DNA of 64,000 nucleotides from positions 12,615,894 to 12,679,893 of the forward strand of contig OW203747.1 in the NCBI GenBank assembly GCA_934045075.1, in the 5' to 3' direction. Origin of the DNA: Yponomeuta sedellus. Lineage: Eukaryota; Arthropoda; Insecta; Lepidoptera; Yponomeutidae. The translations under genes were made by a program, and so were the position numbers. Numbering within the stretch: the first letter of the stretch is position 1; every line of letters starts with the position of its first letter. Below the pieces are notes generated by a model. It saw only the letters and a program-made list of their open reading frames with translations, did no database searches and was not told the origin of the DNA. Positions 51,935 through 62,712 of this stretch are shown piece by piece.

Positions 51935-52192
51935 TGTGTGGTGTCGGCCTAGAGAATAGCACCAACCCAAATTCTTCCCGCGGGTGTCGTAAAAGGCGAC
52001 TAAGGGATACAAACCGGGGGGTGGGCAGCAGCGCTCCCTGCAGTACAATTCAACCAAACTGCGATCCCCAACCCGCATGCCCAGCGTGGGGATTATGGGC
52101 ATTACCCCCCAATGATGGCACAACCTTGCGCTCATTAGGGGAGGGCTATGTCCAGCAGTGGACTAATGAAGCCTGAAGAAGAAGAAGAGGTT
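51935..52192 (+). repeat. RTE-type LINE 3' end with (GAA)n
   Basis: 'gtgtcggcctagagaatagc', 'cttcccgcgggtgtcgtaaa', 'gcatgcccagcgtggggatt', 'gggctatgtccagcagtgga' and the tail 'gcctgaagaagaagaagagg'. It is the same unit as 24660-24990 in the opposite orientation. Confidence 0.65.
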
Positions 52193-52452
52193 GCCATGGT
52201 TTTACAATCAATTTCTATTATTTCAATCCTAGTATTTTTGATAAATGTCATTGTAAAAAATCAATTATGTCAACTTTTAAATAAAGAAACGAGTTTCATC
52301 ATCAAAACGTCATGAATACTCTTTTTGTTAGAATCGATGCTACAACTATTAAAAAGTAATACGTACCTAGATATAGCATTTTAGACTTTACTGCACACAG
52401 TGTGCTAAAGAATCTAATTTGAAAACTGATAAACATTTTTAGACCGCGACCG

Positions 52453-52686
52453 TATGTATGTATGTATGTATGTATGTATGTATGTATGTATGTATGTATG
52501 TATGTATGTATGTATGTATGTATGTATGTATGTATGTATGTATGTATGTATGTATGTATGTATGTATGTATGTATGTATGTATGTATGTATGTATGTATG
52601 TATGTATGTATGTATGTATGTATGTATGTATGTATGTATGTATGTATGTATGTATGTATGTATGTATGTATGTATGTATGTATGTA
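52453..52686. repeat. (ATGT)n array, about 58 units, apparently uninterrupted
   Basis: 234 bases of pure ATGT. Because four is not a multiple of three, all frames are open and give Met-Tyr-Val-Cys on the plus strand and Tyr-Ile-His-Thr on the minus strand. It abuts a short LINE-like fragment at 52687-52775. None of these frames is a gene. Confidence 0.97.
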
Positions 52687-52775
52687 GCCAGGGTAGCCAG
52701 GTCAGGTTTGCCACTTGCCACGATCCTAAAACACCTCTTTCGTCCTTTCATCAGTCACCCAACCGCACGTAGTGC
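52687..52775 (-). repeat. Short LINE 3' end abutting the ATGT array
   Basis: 'ggtttgccacttgccacgat' followed by 'cctttcatcagtcaccca' resembles the end of the 'RWFGHVERM' family ('gccacttgccacgatcct'). On its sense strand the simple repeat that follows is ACAT, not the usual TATG, so it may be a different subfamily. Confidence 0.4.
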
Positions 52776-53079
52776 ATGTAGACTGACGTGGTGTCAAATG
52801 TACAGTTCAATCTGTGAGACAGATGAGACCTCCCACTCCCATTGGAATAGAATGATAGATGTTCGCTCCCAACACTGCACAATCACCGCTAAACTGCTTA
52901 CGCGGCACTGCGATGATAGATGGGTAGTGCCACGCCCTGATTGAGCCGTTGTGGCGAATCCTGCATCGCGCCAGCAAAGTTTTTTCCTGAGTTTATTTAA
53001 TAACACCTTCAGAAGTTTTCGTTCATCAGAGTTGGGATCAAGACAAGCGGCATGGTGAATCCAAAATTGGTTGATTATA

Positions 53080-53400
53080 AGCCAGTTTCTGAATTGAGAA
53101 TTACCGACTTAGTCAATAATTAAGTAACGTTCTGTTCTGTCACGCTCTTTTCTGAGAAATTCGAAGAGACAGCTAGTGCTGTATCTATGGTAACAGCTTT
53201 GCAAAGTATTGGAATTAGCAGTAGTCAACGAGCTAATTTCTGAAGTGAGAAATTCGGTAAGTAAATACTTAGTCAACTGTAGTCAGTTGACTGAGTATTT
53301 ACTTACAGTAGTCAACGAGCTAATTTCTAACTTCAGAAATTAGCCCGTTGACTACTGCTAATTCCAATACTTTGCAAAGCTGATACCATTATTATGTATG
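53080..53400. mobile_element. MITE-like copy followed by a long palindrome
   Basis: 53085-53180 matches 38072-38165 and 31640-31735. From 53190 'aacagctttgcaaagtattg' and 'gaattagcagtagtcaacga' run inward and return as complement ('tcgttgactactgctaattc' type sequence) to about 53390. 'agtagtcaacgagctaattt' occurs both forward and inverted, so this is an inverted-duplicated copy. Confidence 0.6.
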
Positions 53401-53689
53401 TACTAAGAAGTGTAACTTGTTAAGATAATATCCACATAATAAATATTATCACCTCTCCTGGCCCTAAAGAATATTCTGTAGTATTTCTTAATCATCCGCG
53501 CTGCTCATACATAGTTATATAGTAAACGGGTCTAGTCGTGATTATTTAATACCTGCTTATCCGTTTTTATCCAGTTTTTCTGTTTTATTATAAAATATAC
53601 TACTAATCTACAAATGAAGCCACAGTTAAAGTCGTTCCAGTGTTTATTATTATTATAAAAGACATACAACATTTCAAGGTAAAACTTAA

Positions 53690-53830
53690 TTTATTTATTT
53701 TTCGACGTTTCGGCAGCGTTACAGTTGCCGCGGTCTCGGGTAGACTAGGTAGTAGACTCGCCACTTCAGTCTACCCGTGAACACGGCGACTGTAACGCTG
53801 CTGAAACGTCGGGAAATAAGGTAATTACGT
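53690..53830. repeat. Palindrome related to the 'cgacgtttcgg' family
   Basis: 'ttcgacgtttcggcagcgtt' with 'acagttgccg' is answered by 'cggcgactgtaacgctgctg' and 'aaacgtcggga'. Between them 'gggtagactaggtag' and 'cttcagtctaccc' also pair. Arms are about 55 bases. Confidence 0.65.
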
Positions 53831-54884
53831 TTTACCTAATAAATAATCGCGATTTTACCCGTTTAATATATAACTAGAATATTCTGTGCTGTGAAATAGA
53901 ACATTTTCTTGGGACATAACGCTTCGAGCTCGCCGCACAATCGTCTCGCTTCCAAGTCGCTAGTATGATAGAGATGTAAAGGTTGCTGATGTCGACTGTA
54001 CCAGATATCTCACATTTCGCGATCTATCCGTAGCCGTCGATAATGGCTTGGTTACTGATAGTTCTCTCCTACAATCGCGGCTTTCTCCACACTATTAATC
54101 GTTATTAATGACTGGCAGTGCGAGAGTGATCGATCAGCGATAAGGGATAGTTCTATGCGCCGAGTGTTGGAGTCGGTGGGAGGATTTGAGGAACTTTCTT
54201 CCAATGAACTTGCGATCGAGAGTCAGATTCGATTAGGTGGATACTCATTAACATAAACAGCCTGAGACCGAGAACCGAGGCTTAAAAGCAACGTATGCCC
54301 ACCGCGGATTTTATTTTATTTACTACGTGAGTAAAACTATATAAAATTATAAGTTTATGGTTCTGAGCTTATAAGGAATCAGACAATACTTTACGGAAAT
54401 CCATAATAGCATTAAAATCATTATTAACAGGTGGAAGTTTCCAAAATATCTAAGGATAGATTATTAACAATGCTGAAAGAACAGGTGGGTAGCTCTTCTG
54501 CGCTTCTTTGAATAAAACCTTTTCATTTCAGAATCATGTTATTTTCACTCAAGAAGTCTCAAAGTCCCGACTTGAGAAACAGAAATCTATCAACCCTTTC
54601 CAAGTGACACTTTCCAAAGAACACGCCCAGTTTCGAGGTACCGTTATCGAGTAACGAAGCCAAGGGGGTGAACCGATGCTCTGTTTCTAATGGAAAATGG
54701 GAGGGCACTTAGTTATCTATCTCGAGAAGGATATTCTGATGAGATTCATAGAATCTATCAATCTCATCAGGATATTCTTTCGTAACATATCGGATGTGTT
54801 ACTGCCGAAGATGGGTGTAGCAACGTGAACTTAGGTTAAGCCGGTTAATTTTAAGATTTTTTTTGAGCCTTTCCTTATGTTTAA
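53831..54884. other. Unassigned interval
   Basis: About 1 kb with no recognised feature except a small hairpin at 54730-54776 ('gatattctgatgagatt' and near-complement). Confidence 0.3.
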
Positions 54885-55030
54885 AATAATAGTTCCGGCT
54901 GGGGACAAAAAAACTCGGTTCTTGGATGTTTACATGTTTGTGATGTCGCTTTTTCTGAGTCCCACGACACAGGGTATACTAGTGTGGGGCCAGAAGCAAT
55001 GTATGAGCCTGTATTTAAATGTTATGTTAT
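54885..55030 (+). mobile_element. SINE family C, head missing
   Basis: 'ttccggctggggacaaaaaa', 'cggttcttggatgtttacat', 'cccacgacacagggtatact' and 'gagcctgtatttaaatgtta'. Confidence 0.65.
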
Positions 55031-55035
55031 GTAAT

Positions 55036-55843
55036 ATCCTACTAATATTATAAACGCAAAAGTTTGTATGTACGGATGGATGTTTCATATTCTTTCACGT
55101 AAGACCGAATGGATTTTTATGAAACTTTCAATAATATAATTTGTACATCAGTGTAACACATAGGCCTCAATTTATAATGATATTGTGTGAAATTTTTCAA
55201 ATGCGACACAATATTTATTGATGTCGTAACTTTAATGTCATAATGTTAATTCTTTTCTACGCCACGTTTATATACGATATCAACCCTTGTATGTCCCCAT
55301 TGCTGGGACACGGGTCTCTTATGGCATCGCAGGAAGGTTAGGCCATACTCCACCACGGGGGCCAAGTCCGGGTTGGTAGAGGATTGTGAGACATTGGCGG
55401 GCCCTACTGTTAGAAGTTATCAAGCCTCCCATTGGGCCTCCAATATAGCTTAACGACTGCCATTACTGAATTTAATTTATAATAGTAACGTTTATAGATG
55501 GGTAGTCTATAGTTGTTAGTACAGTTAACCTGTGTTAGTAAATATACAATAATCCAGATTTATAATTGTGACATTCTCATACTCACTCACTTTTCATTCC
55601 CATTCATTCATTCCATTAGATTAATGTTTATTTGGTACAACATCGCATCACATCGCATCACACTACCACCTGTTCATTACTTATTCACGTCTAAACAGCT
55701 GGAGAGATTTTAGTAAAATTTGTTATGGAGTTAGCTGATACTCTAGATTTAACATATAGGCTACGTTTTACTGTGGGAAAATACCTGATTCCCACGGGAA
55801 TCAATAAACCGCGCGTAAAACCGCGGGGCACAGCTAGTTTTGC
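55036..55843 (+). mobile_element. Helitron-like non-autonomous element(s), nested
   Basis: Begins 'tcctactaatattataaacg' after an A and ends 'ggggcacagctag' before a T, with a GC-rich stem-loop candidate ('accgcgcgtaaaaccgcggg') just upstream of the end. These match Helitron rules (5' TC, 3' hairpin plus CTRR, insertion between A and T). The interior repeats the start of the unit at about 55680 ('ttcacgtctaaacagctgga', as at 15218), so two copies may be joined. A 5S-like SINE is nested at 55275-55470. Confidence 0.45.
55275..55470 (-). mobile_element. 5S-rRNA-like SINE, 3' portion
   Basis: 'atatcaacccttgtatgtcc' to 'gcttaacgactgccattac', truncated before the head. Confidence 0.65.
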
Positions 55844-55844
55844 A

Positions 55845-56385
55845 TAATGAATCTTATAATTAACTCAAAATCCAGACTAAACAAAAAAAAACATCTATGT
55901 ATAAGCTCAGCAAGTCCGCCGGTATTCTTAAATTGTGTTTTGTTTCAACGTCTCAATGGTACTGCTACTTCGAAAGTACGATAGCAGTACATCTTAGCAA
56001 CTTGTAAAATCAACATTTCAACCGTACAACAGCGCAATATTCCTCACAGTCTCCCGAAGTACGAGCAAATAAATCGCTTTAGAAACTGATGCATTTCAGG
56101 ACTCGCTGTTTTCTTGCACTTCGCTTCTCTAATCCTGCCGAATGCTCTTTAAGACTTGCGGGGTAAGACCTACATTCGCTCGTGAAGACAGCGTGAACGG
56201 TTAAGGAAAATACACGGTGTCTAATTAGGGGTGAACTCTTCAGGAACTGACAGAACTCAGAAACTGTCACTTGACTGAGAACTTTTAAGTCGATCGAAGG
56301 GTACACTGCTGTAGGGTGAATATGAAAATCATTTAGCAATATTTTGAAACAATATCCTTTTCGGCGTGATTGAAAAGTATTGTCG
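55845..56385. other. Unassigned interval
   Basis: A 103-codon minus-strand stretch (56079-56390) shows no recognised domain. Confidence 0.3.
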
Positions 56386-56387
56386 TG

Positions 56388-56578
56388 CATTGGCAGTCGT
56401 TAAGCCATGTCAGAGGCGTTATGGGCGCCGCGATAACTTCTGACGGTAAGGCACGCCACTGTCATACAATCCTCCGCCTACCTGGACTTGGCCCCCGTGG
56501 TGCAGTATGGCCTAATCTTCCTGCGATGCAGGAAGAGACCCGTGTTCCATCAGCGGGGACATAAAAGGTGTTGATAAA
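56388..56578 (+). mobile_element. 5S-rRNA-like SINE, 3' portion
   Basis: 'tggcagtcgttaagccatgt' through 'cgataacttctgacggtaag' to 'gcggggacataaaaggtgtt'. The body is 5'-truncated. Confidence 0.65.
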
Positions 56579-56844
56579 CTTATCATCATGCTTTTTTGTT
56601 AATATTCGTAATTTTTAACGTTTGGTTCAAACCTGTAATCTCTAATTGATTTGGGACGTATTGTAGCGTGGATGATATGTTTGTCAGCACTGAGTCGAAG
56701 CCCATCCTTTCTCATCCTTTTTTTTTAATCCATTTCTCTTTATCGGCCGATTACAGATGAAAGATAAAAAGGTGAAAATTTAAGAATTTGTTGAAAATAA
56801 AAAATACGGATGAGAATGAAAAATGAAAATAAATAGAGTTTTGT

Positions 56845-57010
56845 GTGTGTGTGTGTGTGGTGTGAATTTGTCGAAAATGAAAAATAGGGATAAGATAAAA
56901 AATCAAAATAATTAGTTATATTGCGTGCGTGCGTACGTGCGTGCGTGCGTGTGCGTGTGTGTGTATGTGTCAGGGTGTGTGGTGTGTGTGTATGTGTGTG
57001 GGTGGGGGTG
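56845..57010. repeat. TG/CGTG-rich microsatellite
   Basis: 'gtgtgtgtgtgtgtgtg' at about 56845, 'gcgtgcgtgcgtacgtgcgt' at about 56925, then mixed TG to 57010. Confidence 0.9.
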
Positions 57011-57410
57011 GGTGAAAAGCTCTCCCTGACCCGTCCCTCAAGAGAACACCACCTGTTTCGACGCCCAACTAAAATGTAGTCGCAGGCGCTGTAACTTGTG
57101 ACAGGTGTCCAAACGTGTGAACCCCGCTGAAAGCTTCGGGACGGGGCGTTTTGCATTTAGAAATGTGCTCGCGGCCCGTCTAGACCGACTTGAAATATAT
57201 TCAGACGAGTTATATTCAGTTCCGCTGTGTACTGTGTAGTTCTAAGTTCTGGAGTTTAAAGTCTAATGCTGCCACTGTACGTCATAAATCACACCGAACA
57301 GGAGCGGGTGGCGAGAGACCGCGAAAGTTGACGTGGTGGTAGAAAAGGCCTGTACACAGCATTGAGCAGAATGAGCTGATTATGATGACAATTTAGTTTT
57401 ATTCATTATC

Positions 57411-57540
57411 ATCATCAACCTATATGTCCCCACCGAGGGGCACGGGTCTCTTCCCTGAGGAATGTATAGGCCCTACTCCACCACGGGGGCAAAGTCCGGA
57501 TTGCTGAAGGCTTGCAACACTGGTGGCTGCTCTTACTTAG
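57411..57540 (-). mobile_element. 5S-rRNA-like SINE tail, diverged
   Basis: 'catcaacctatatgtcccca' to 'aagtccggattgctgaaggc', with deletions. Confidence 0.5.
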
Positions 57541-57584
57541 GAAAGGGTAGTGCGTCCCATTTTTCATGCTAAATAATATTAATA

Positions 57585-57745
57585 CGTAATACAGAGAATA
57601 TTGTAAAGAGGTTCGAAATTTCACTGATGCTGGTGATTCGCCCATTGGCTCAGTAGGAGGGAGCGCTGGCGCGGATGGCCGGGGGTCGCGGGCTCGGGTC
57701 CCGGCATGGGTGGAATTTTTGGCCCCTGAATAGGTTTTTAAAATA
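57585..57745 (+). mobile_element. tRNA-like element (family A), A-to-G enriched copy
   Basis: Forward copy from 'gtaatacagagaatattgta' to the 3' region. Across the tRNA-like module and 3' region 11 consensus A positions read G ('attggctca', 'gcgcggatggccggggg', 'ctcgggtccc', 'ttttggcccctgaata'). Only about five other differences occur. The body upstream of 57630 is nearly unchanged. Confidence 0.75.
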
Positions 57746-57978
57746 TTAATACCTCACTACATGTATAGAATATAATATACTTTAATATAATCACTTGTTT
57801 GTATAATGTTCCTTGGTAGTTTCAGCACTTTTACTTTGTTTTGCTTTGTAAAATTTATTTTCTGATATAGAGCAACCTCTGGAAGCATTATAATCTTATA
57901 TGAAAGATTTTTAGCCTCCAGAACAAGAAAACTTTTGTGTACTTTTTTTACTATGAAACAGTAAAATTTTTTTTTTTT

Positions 57979-58110
57979 TACTGTCAGAAGTTTTCAAGCC
58001 GCCTAGCGTTAGTCATAGACGGTCACACTCCATGCACTGAAATCGCCCTATTTTGCTTAACCTTTGTGATCGTTTAATATCACTCAGGCCGCCAGGGCTA
58101 CGAGCGATTC
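57979..58110 (-). mobile_element. 5S-rRNA-like SINE, subtype 2, internally deleted
   Basis: Minus sense: 'gatcacaaaggttaagcaaa', 'atttcagtgcatgga' (5S-like block, as at 1590-1640), then a jump from 'gactaacgctag' to 'gcggcttgaaaacttctgac' and a terminal run of A. Confidence 0.65.
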
Positions 58111-58939
58111 TATTCAAAATCCATAAAATGTAATTCTGCTTTCTTAATATTTCAGGGGAATTTAAATATAATTATTTCTTATTAATTGACATTGTACCTT
58201 ATAATTGACATTTTAATGTGTGATTTGATTAACTATTAGGGATATTACAATTTAGTGAATCCAATCTGTGACATGTATATTTTATATCTTGATAATTAAT
58301 TACTTATGTAGGTATATGGATCTCGGTTTTAAATGAAAACATTTCATTTCATTATTATTATTTAAGTGGATCCTTCTTTACTTCAAAAAGCAGTGCCCGT
58401 GCATGTATAGACCACTTTTTAATTGTTTTTTTGTTAGCAAAGACCACCAGGAGTGGGGTTTTTGACACAAAACTAAACAAAACTACTTTAAATAAAATAA
58501 AAAAAATTTGTAAATAAACTCAAAATCTCCTTTTATTTACTGGTAACTTTAAGCACTCGGAACACTGCTGAAGATTTCCAAGAAGCACTGCTTTATTACA
58601 GTAAATGAATAAAAAATTCTGTATACTCCTAGTCTATTTTTGTCAACGAACTAATTACTACTTTAAAAGGAATGCTACTTTGTTTTTATCTACAAACTCT
58701 AAGGTAAGCCGCTGAAAGGTTTTTGTTGCGAAATTAAAACAGACAAAAATATCTTCAATAAAAACGGGCAGGGTCGGACTAGGCCCCGGGTGGCATTGTG
58801 GCTTTAGGGGGCCGCCGCACGCATACTAACAGTTCAATCGCAACAAAGTAATTAATAGAGTTCTTGTGTAAAAACCTGTTTTGAAGGGGGTGGTTAAGTG
58901 AAAACGCCAATTGAGTAGCAGAAGTAAATCCTTGTATTG
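58111..58939. other. Unassigned AT-rich interval
   Basis: No gene, repeat or RNA is recognised. Confidence 0.3.
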
Positions 58940-59220
58940 ATTCGTTTTACATATAACTGTACATAGATAGGTTTTTCCTATCGACATATGTTTTGACAGA
59001 CATTGCTGTCCCTATAGATACTGTGAGAAATCACTAGAGGTCCTGCAGTTAAGCTGGTCGCGTCTAGTGTCCCTAACCTGACGTTACTGGTTAGACCAGC
59101 AGTAAAGCCGGTCCTGCCCAGCGCAGTCTTCTAGTTAAGCCCTAGTCCAGACGTTACTAGATAGACCAGCAGTTAAGCCTGTCTTGTCCAGCGCGGTCGC
59201 TAGCTAAGTGATCTTCATGA

Positions 59221-59677
59221 TTTTTTTTTTTTTTAACCCTATAAAGGGCACCCTCCGGAGGACACGGGGGAGGGAGGTGGTGAATGCTCATGCATAACAG
59301 CACGGACCCGGCCGTGCTGCCAATGTGGGACTCACAAGAAGTGCGCCTACCCACTAAACACCACCTTGGGACTGGTTTTGGTCCTAGAGACCCCTAAACC
59401 CACATCGGGAGCGACCCCCCTCGAGGCCGAGGAGGGCGCACAGGATCTTCATGATTTTTTTTTTTTTTTAACCCTATAAAGGGCACCCTCCGGAGGACAC
59501 GGGGGAGGGAGGTGGTGAATGCTCATGCATAACAGCACGGACCCGGCCGTGCTGCCAATGTGGGACTCACAAGAAGTGCGCCTACCCACTAAACACCACC
59601 TTGGGACTGGTTTTGGTCCTAGAGACCCCTAAACCCACATCGGGAGCGACCCCCCTCGAGGCCGAGGAGGGCGCACA
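59221..59677 (-). mobile_element. Two tandem poly(A) retroposon 3' ends separated by a target-like 11-mer
   Basis: 'atcttcatgat' occurs at 59211, 59445 and 59678. Between successive occurrences lies a segment of about 222 bases that, on the minus strand, runs from 'gtgcgccctcctcggcctcg' to 'ccctttatagggtta' and a 14-15 A tail. The 11-mer looks like a target-site duplication. The copy number two probably arose by unequal exchange. No coding is seen. Confidence 0.7.
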
Positions 59678-60091
59678 ATCTTCATGATGCGGTGCGGCTC
59701 CTTATATTGGGCTCTGGCGGCCGTTGCTTGTTGGTGGGGCGCAGTGGAAGGGCGACGAGTGAGAACGATAGTCTGTGTGCGAGCGAGAAAGTATTCGGGC
59801 CCATGCGTAAAATTCGTTTTACATATAACTGTACATAGATAGGTTTTTCCTATCGACATATGTTTTGACAGACATTGCTGTCCCTATAGATACTGTGAGA
59901 AATCACTAGAGGTCCTGCAGTTAAGCTGGTCGCGTCTAGTGTCCCTAACCTGACGTTACTGGTTAGACCAGCAGTAAAGCCGGTCCTGCCCAGCGCAGTC
60001 TTCTAGTTAAGCCCTAGTCCAGACGTTACTAGATAGACCAGCAGTTAAGCCTGTCTTGTCCAGCGCGGTCGCTAGCTAAGTGATCTTCATG

Positions 60092-60550
60092 ATTTTTTTT
60101 TTTTTTTTAACCCTATAAAGGGCACCCTCCGGAGGACACGGGGGAGGGAGGTGGTGAATGCTCATGCATAACAGCACGGACCCGGCCGTGCTGCCAATGT
60201 GGGACTCACAAGAAGTGCGCCTACCCACTAAACACCACCTTGGGACTGGTTTTGGTCCTAGAGACCCCTAAACCCACATCGGGAGCGACCCCCCTCGAGG
60301 CCGAGGAGGGCGCACAGGATCTTCATGATTTTTTTTTTTTTTTAACCCTATAAAGGGCACCCTCCGGAGGACACGGGGGAGGGAGGTGGTGAATGCTCAT
60401 GCATAACAGCACGGACCCGGCCGTGCTGCCAATGTGGGACTCACAAGAAGTGCGCCTACCCACTAAACACCACCTTGGGACTGGTTTTGGTCCTAGAGAC
60501 CCCTAAACCCACATCGGGAGCGACCCCCCTCGAGGCCGAGGAGGGCGCAC
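60092..60550 (-). mobile_element. Second pair of poly(A) retroposon copies (unit 2)
   Basis: Same structure as 59221-59677, with T runs of 16 and 15, inside the second 0.87-kb unit. Confidence 0.7.
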
Positions 60551-60685
60551 AATCTTCATGATGCGGTGCGGCTCCTTATATTGGGCTCTGGCGGCCGTTG
60601 CTTGTTGGTGGGGCGCAGTGGAAGGGCGACGAGTGAGAACGATAGTCTGTGTGCGAGCGAGAAAGTATTCGGGCCCATGCGTAAA

Positions 60686-61334
60686 TGGTTCTCTTGTTAC
60701 AGGTTTTTATTTTTAGATTTTGGATTTCAACCTTTTTTTCTAATATTATTTATTCGGGCTTATAATGCGTACCTACAAGTAGTCTCCTTCAATTTATTCT
60801 ACAGGGAAATATTCCAGGGAAAAGATACATAAGAAACCAGACTTCATGGCTACAGAACCTGCGACAGACTATTAGTTCCTTGTTTGTATTGGCAACCTCG
60901 AAGAGCAAGTTAGCCGAAATAGTTGCTAACCTTCGATAGGATTCAGGGGCTTTGTTCGCACAACAAGCATGTCAGCCTCATTGTAACCTGATCATGCAAT
61001 TATCAAAGCTACACAGATCTTAAGCTCACCTTGGTACATGTTTATATTCTTTTTTTTAATGCACTAACCCGTGCTAACGACAATTTAAAAAAAATATATT
61101 GGTACATGTTATTTCTTATTTAATGTCTTGTTTAATTTCTCGTGTGAAAAATAATAGTATCACTAACGTTATCCTACATAATACTAACGTTTCCTATATT
61201 TTTATTTATTACGAAAAATGTACGCTCGTACGTTTAGGCCGAATACTCGTATTACCATGTCCATGAAATTCAGTTCAAGACTGGGTTTTTAATTTCGTTC
61301 AATAAGATACGATAATAGTATTCGTTAATAATAA
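60686..61334. other. Mostly unassigned
   Basis: 61049-61090 is a lone tail complement of family A ('aatgcactaacccgtgctaa'). Nothing else is recognised. Confidence 0.35.
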
Positions 61335-61440
61335 TAGTTTTCTGGTTCCCACGACACAGGGTATCCTAGTGTGGGGCCAGAAGCAATGTATGTGCCAGTA
61401 TGTAAAATGTTATGTTATGTTATGTTATGTTAATGCACAC
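61335..61440 (+). mobile_element. SINE family C tail
   Basis: 'ctggttcccacgacacaggg' to 'gtgccagtatgtaaaatgtt' followed by 'atgttatgttatgtta', the family's simple-repeat end. Confidence 0.65.
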
Positions 61441-62009
61441 ACCAGAAAATAATCACCGAGATAACATTTATAAAAGAAGAGGTACAATGTTCCGATACTA
61501 CAAAAAACAGTTGGGGGGCACGCACAGGCCGGGGCCCGTGTTGCAAATGCCACCCTGGTTCTATGGCCAGTCCGACGCTGAACACAGGGTTATTTTTAGA
61601 GACTTTATTCCTGAAACACGTCAAGCAGACATTGTCATTTACAATAACAGCCACTGTTCTAGGACTTTTTATTTTAGAAGTCTGTATGCTTATTTCATTC
61701 CGTTCAGTTTTGTCTGCGTGTAAACAAACCGTGGATGAAAATCGTTAAAATATGCAATCATATTCAGTGTGCCATAACATTTAATACTCAGTCCGGGCGT
61801 ATTGTCACATTTGTGACGTCCTTGCCTAATAAAAAATCGCGATTTGACCCGTATAATATATAACTAGAGTATCGCGAATCATTAAGAAATACTGGTTACC
61901 ATAGTACAAGGTATCCTAGTTTGGGACCAGGTCAACTGATTGTGTTGTGTGGAGGTTATTATTGGCCTTATAAGTTGTTTGATCTTTGTATTTTTATGAC
62001 TCGCTATGT
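61441..62009. other. Mostly unassigned
   Basis: Open stretches at 61412-61723 and on the complement have no recognised domain. 61890-61965 is the 'gtatcctagtttgggaccag' SINE tail shared with 24545-24625. 61830-61880 ('aaaaatcgcgatttgacccg') resembles 53840-53885. Confidence 0.35.
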
Positions 62010-62330
62010 TAATACGATATCAACCCTTGTGTCCCCACTGCTGCATCGCAGGAAGGTTAGGCCACACTCCACCACGGGGGCCAAGTCCGGGTTGGTGGAC
62101 GATTGTACTGTCAGAAGTTATCAAGCCGCCCATAAGGCCTCTGACATGGCTTAACGACTGCCACTACATGACAGCCGGCACCAACGGCTTAACGTGCCTT
62201 GCGAAGAACGGAAACGCCCGGAAAAAATGCCACTAGCGATAGTCACGGAACGGTCACCATCCTGCACCTGGCCGCGCCTCTTGTTGCTTAATTCAAGTGA
62301 TTGATTCAAATCACACGGTGATAAGTCGCG
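62010..62330 (-). mobile_element. 5S-rRNA-like SINE, near full length
   Basis: 'atatcaacccttgtgtcccc' through 'actgtcagaagttatcaagc' to the 5S-like block complement 'ttgttgcttaattcaagtga'. A 20-base deletion in the tail and another near 'ggacgattg' are visible. Confidence 0.7.
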
Positions 62331-62569
62331 TTATTTGTATTAAGCACCACTAAAAATTGTACATTTTACGGGCTTAATACTAAATACTATTTTATTCTAG
62401 CCAACCCACAGGTGATGTGGAGAATGCCAAACAGTGGAGCGATATTTTCCTGTGATTATTTTTCTAACTTGATAATAACTATGCATATAATCATACAAAG
62501 ATCACTAGTACAGAAATAACTACATAGGATATACAAATAAACTTAGTATTTCTTAATTTCAATATTTCT

Positions 62570-62712
62570 TAATTGCACCGGCTACCCGTCTCTAATTTCC
62601 TTTTCGACTCCGTCTGTGGCCGCCTGGAAGAAATTGCTTCTAGTTATAAGGCCGAGAACTGTTCTATATTTTTATATATTTTGTGTACAATAAAGAATAT
62701 TCTATCTATGTA
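62570..62712 (+). repeat. LINE 3'-end fragment with (CTAT)n
   Basis: 'attgcaccggctacccgtct', 'cctggaagaaattgcttcta', 'gtgtacaataaagaatattc' and 'tatctatg'. It is the best copy of this tail. Confidence 0.65.

Larger units (their letters stand above)
58940..60685. repeat. Tandem duplication of a 0.87-kb unit
   Basis: Unit 1 is 58940-59811 (872 bases) and unit 2 is 59812-60685 (874 bases). By eye they are identical apart from poly(T) run lengths (14 and 15 against 16 and 15), which account exactly for the 2-base difference. Each unit holds two copies of a poly(A) retroposon plus about 270 bases of upstream sequence with a degenerate internal repeat ('gaccagcagttaagcctgtc' types). Confidence 0.9.

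Noticed and set aside
52302..52944. Several open frames of 77-160 codons rich in Met-Tyr-Val-Cys or Tyr-Ile-His-Thr
   Set aside because: All are translations of the ATGT array and its flanks.
59210..59700. Telomeric or rDNA-linked site-specific array
   Set aside because: No TTAGG repeats and no rRNA sequence are present; the local tandem arrangement is explained by duplication.
60566..60832. 88-codon open frame at the end of the tandem duplication
   Set aside because: It starts in duplicated non-coding DNA and has no recognised motif.
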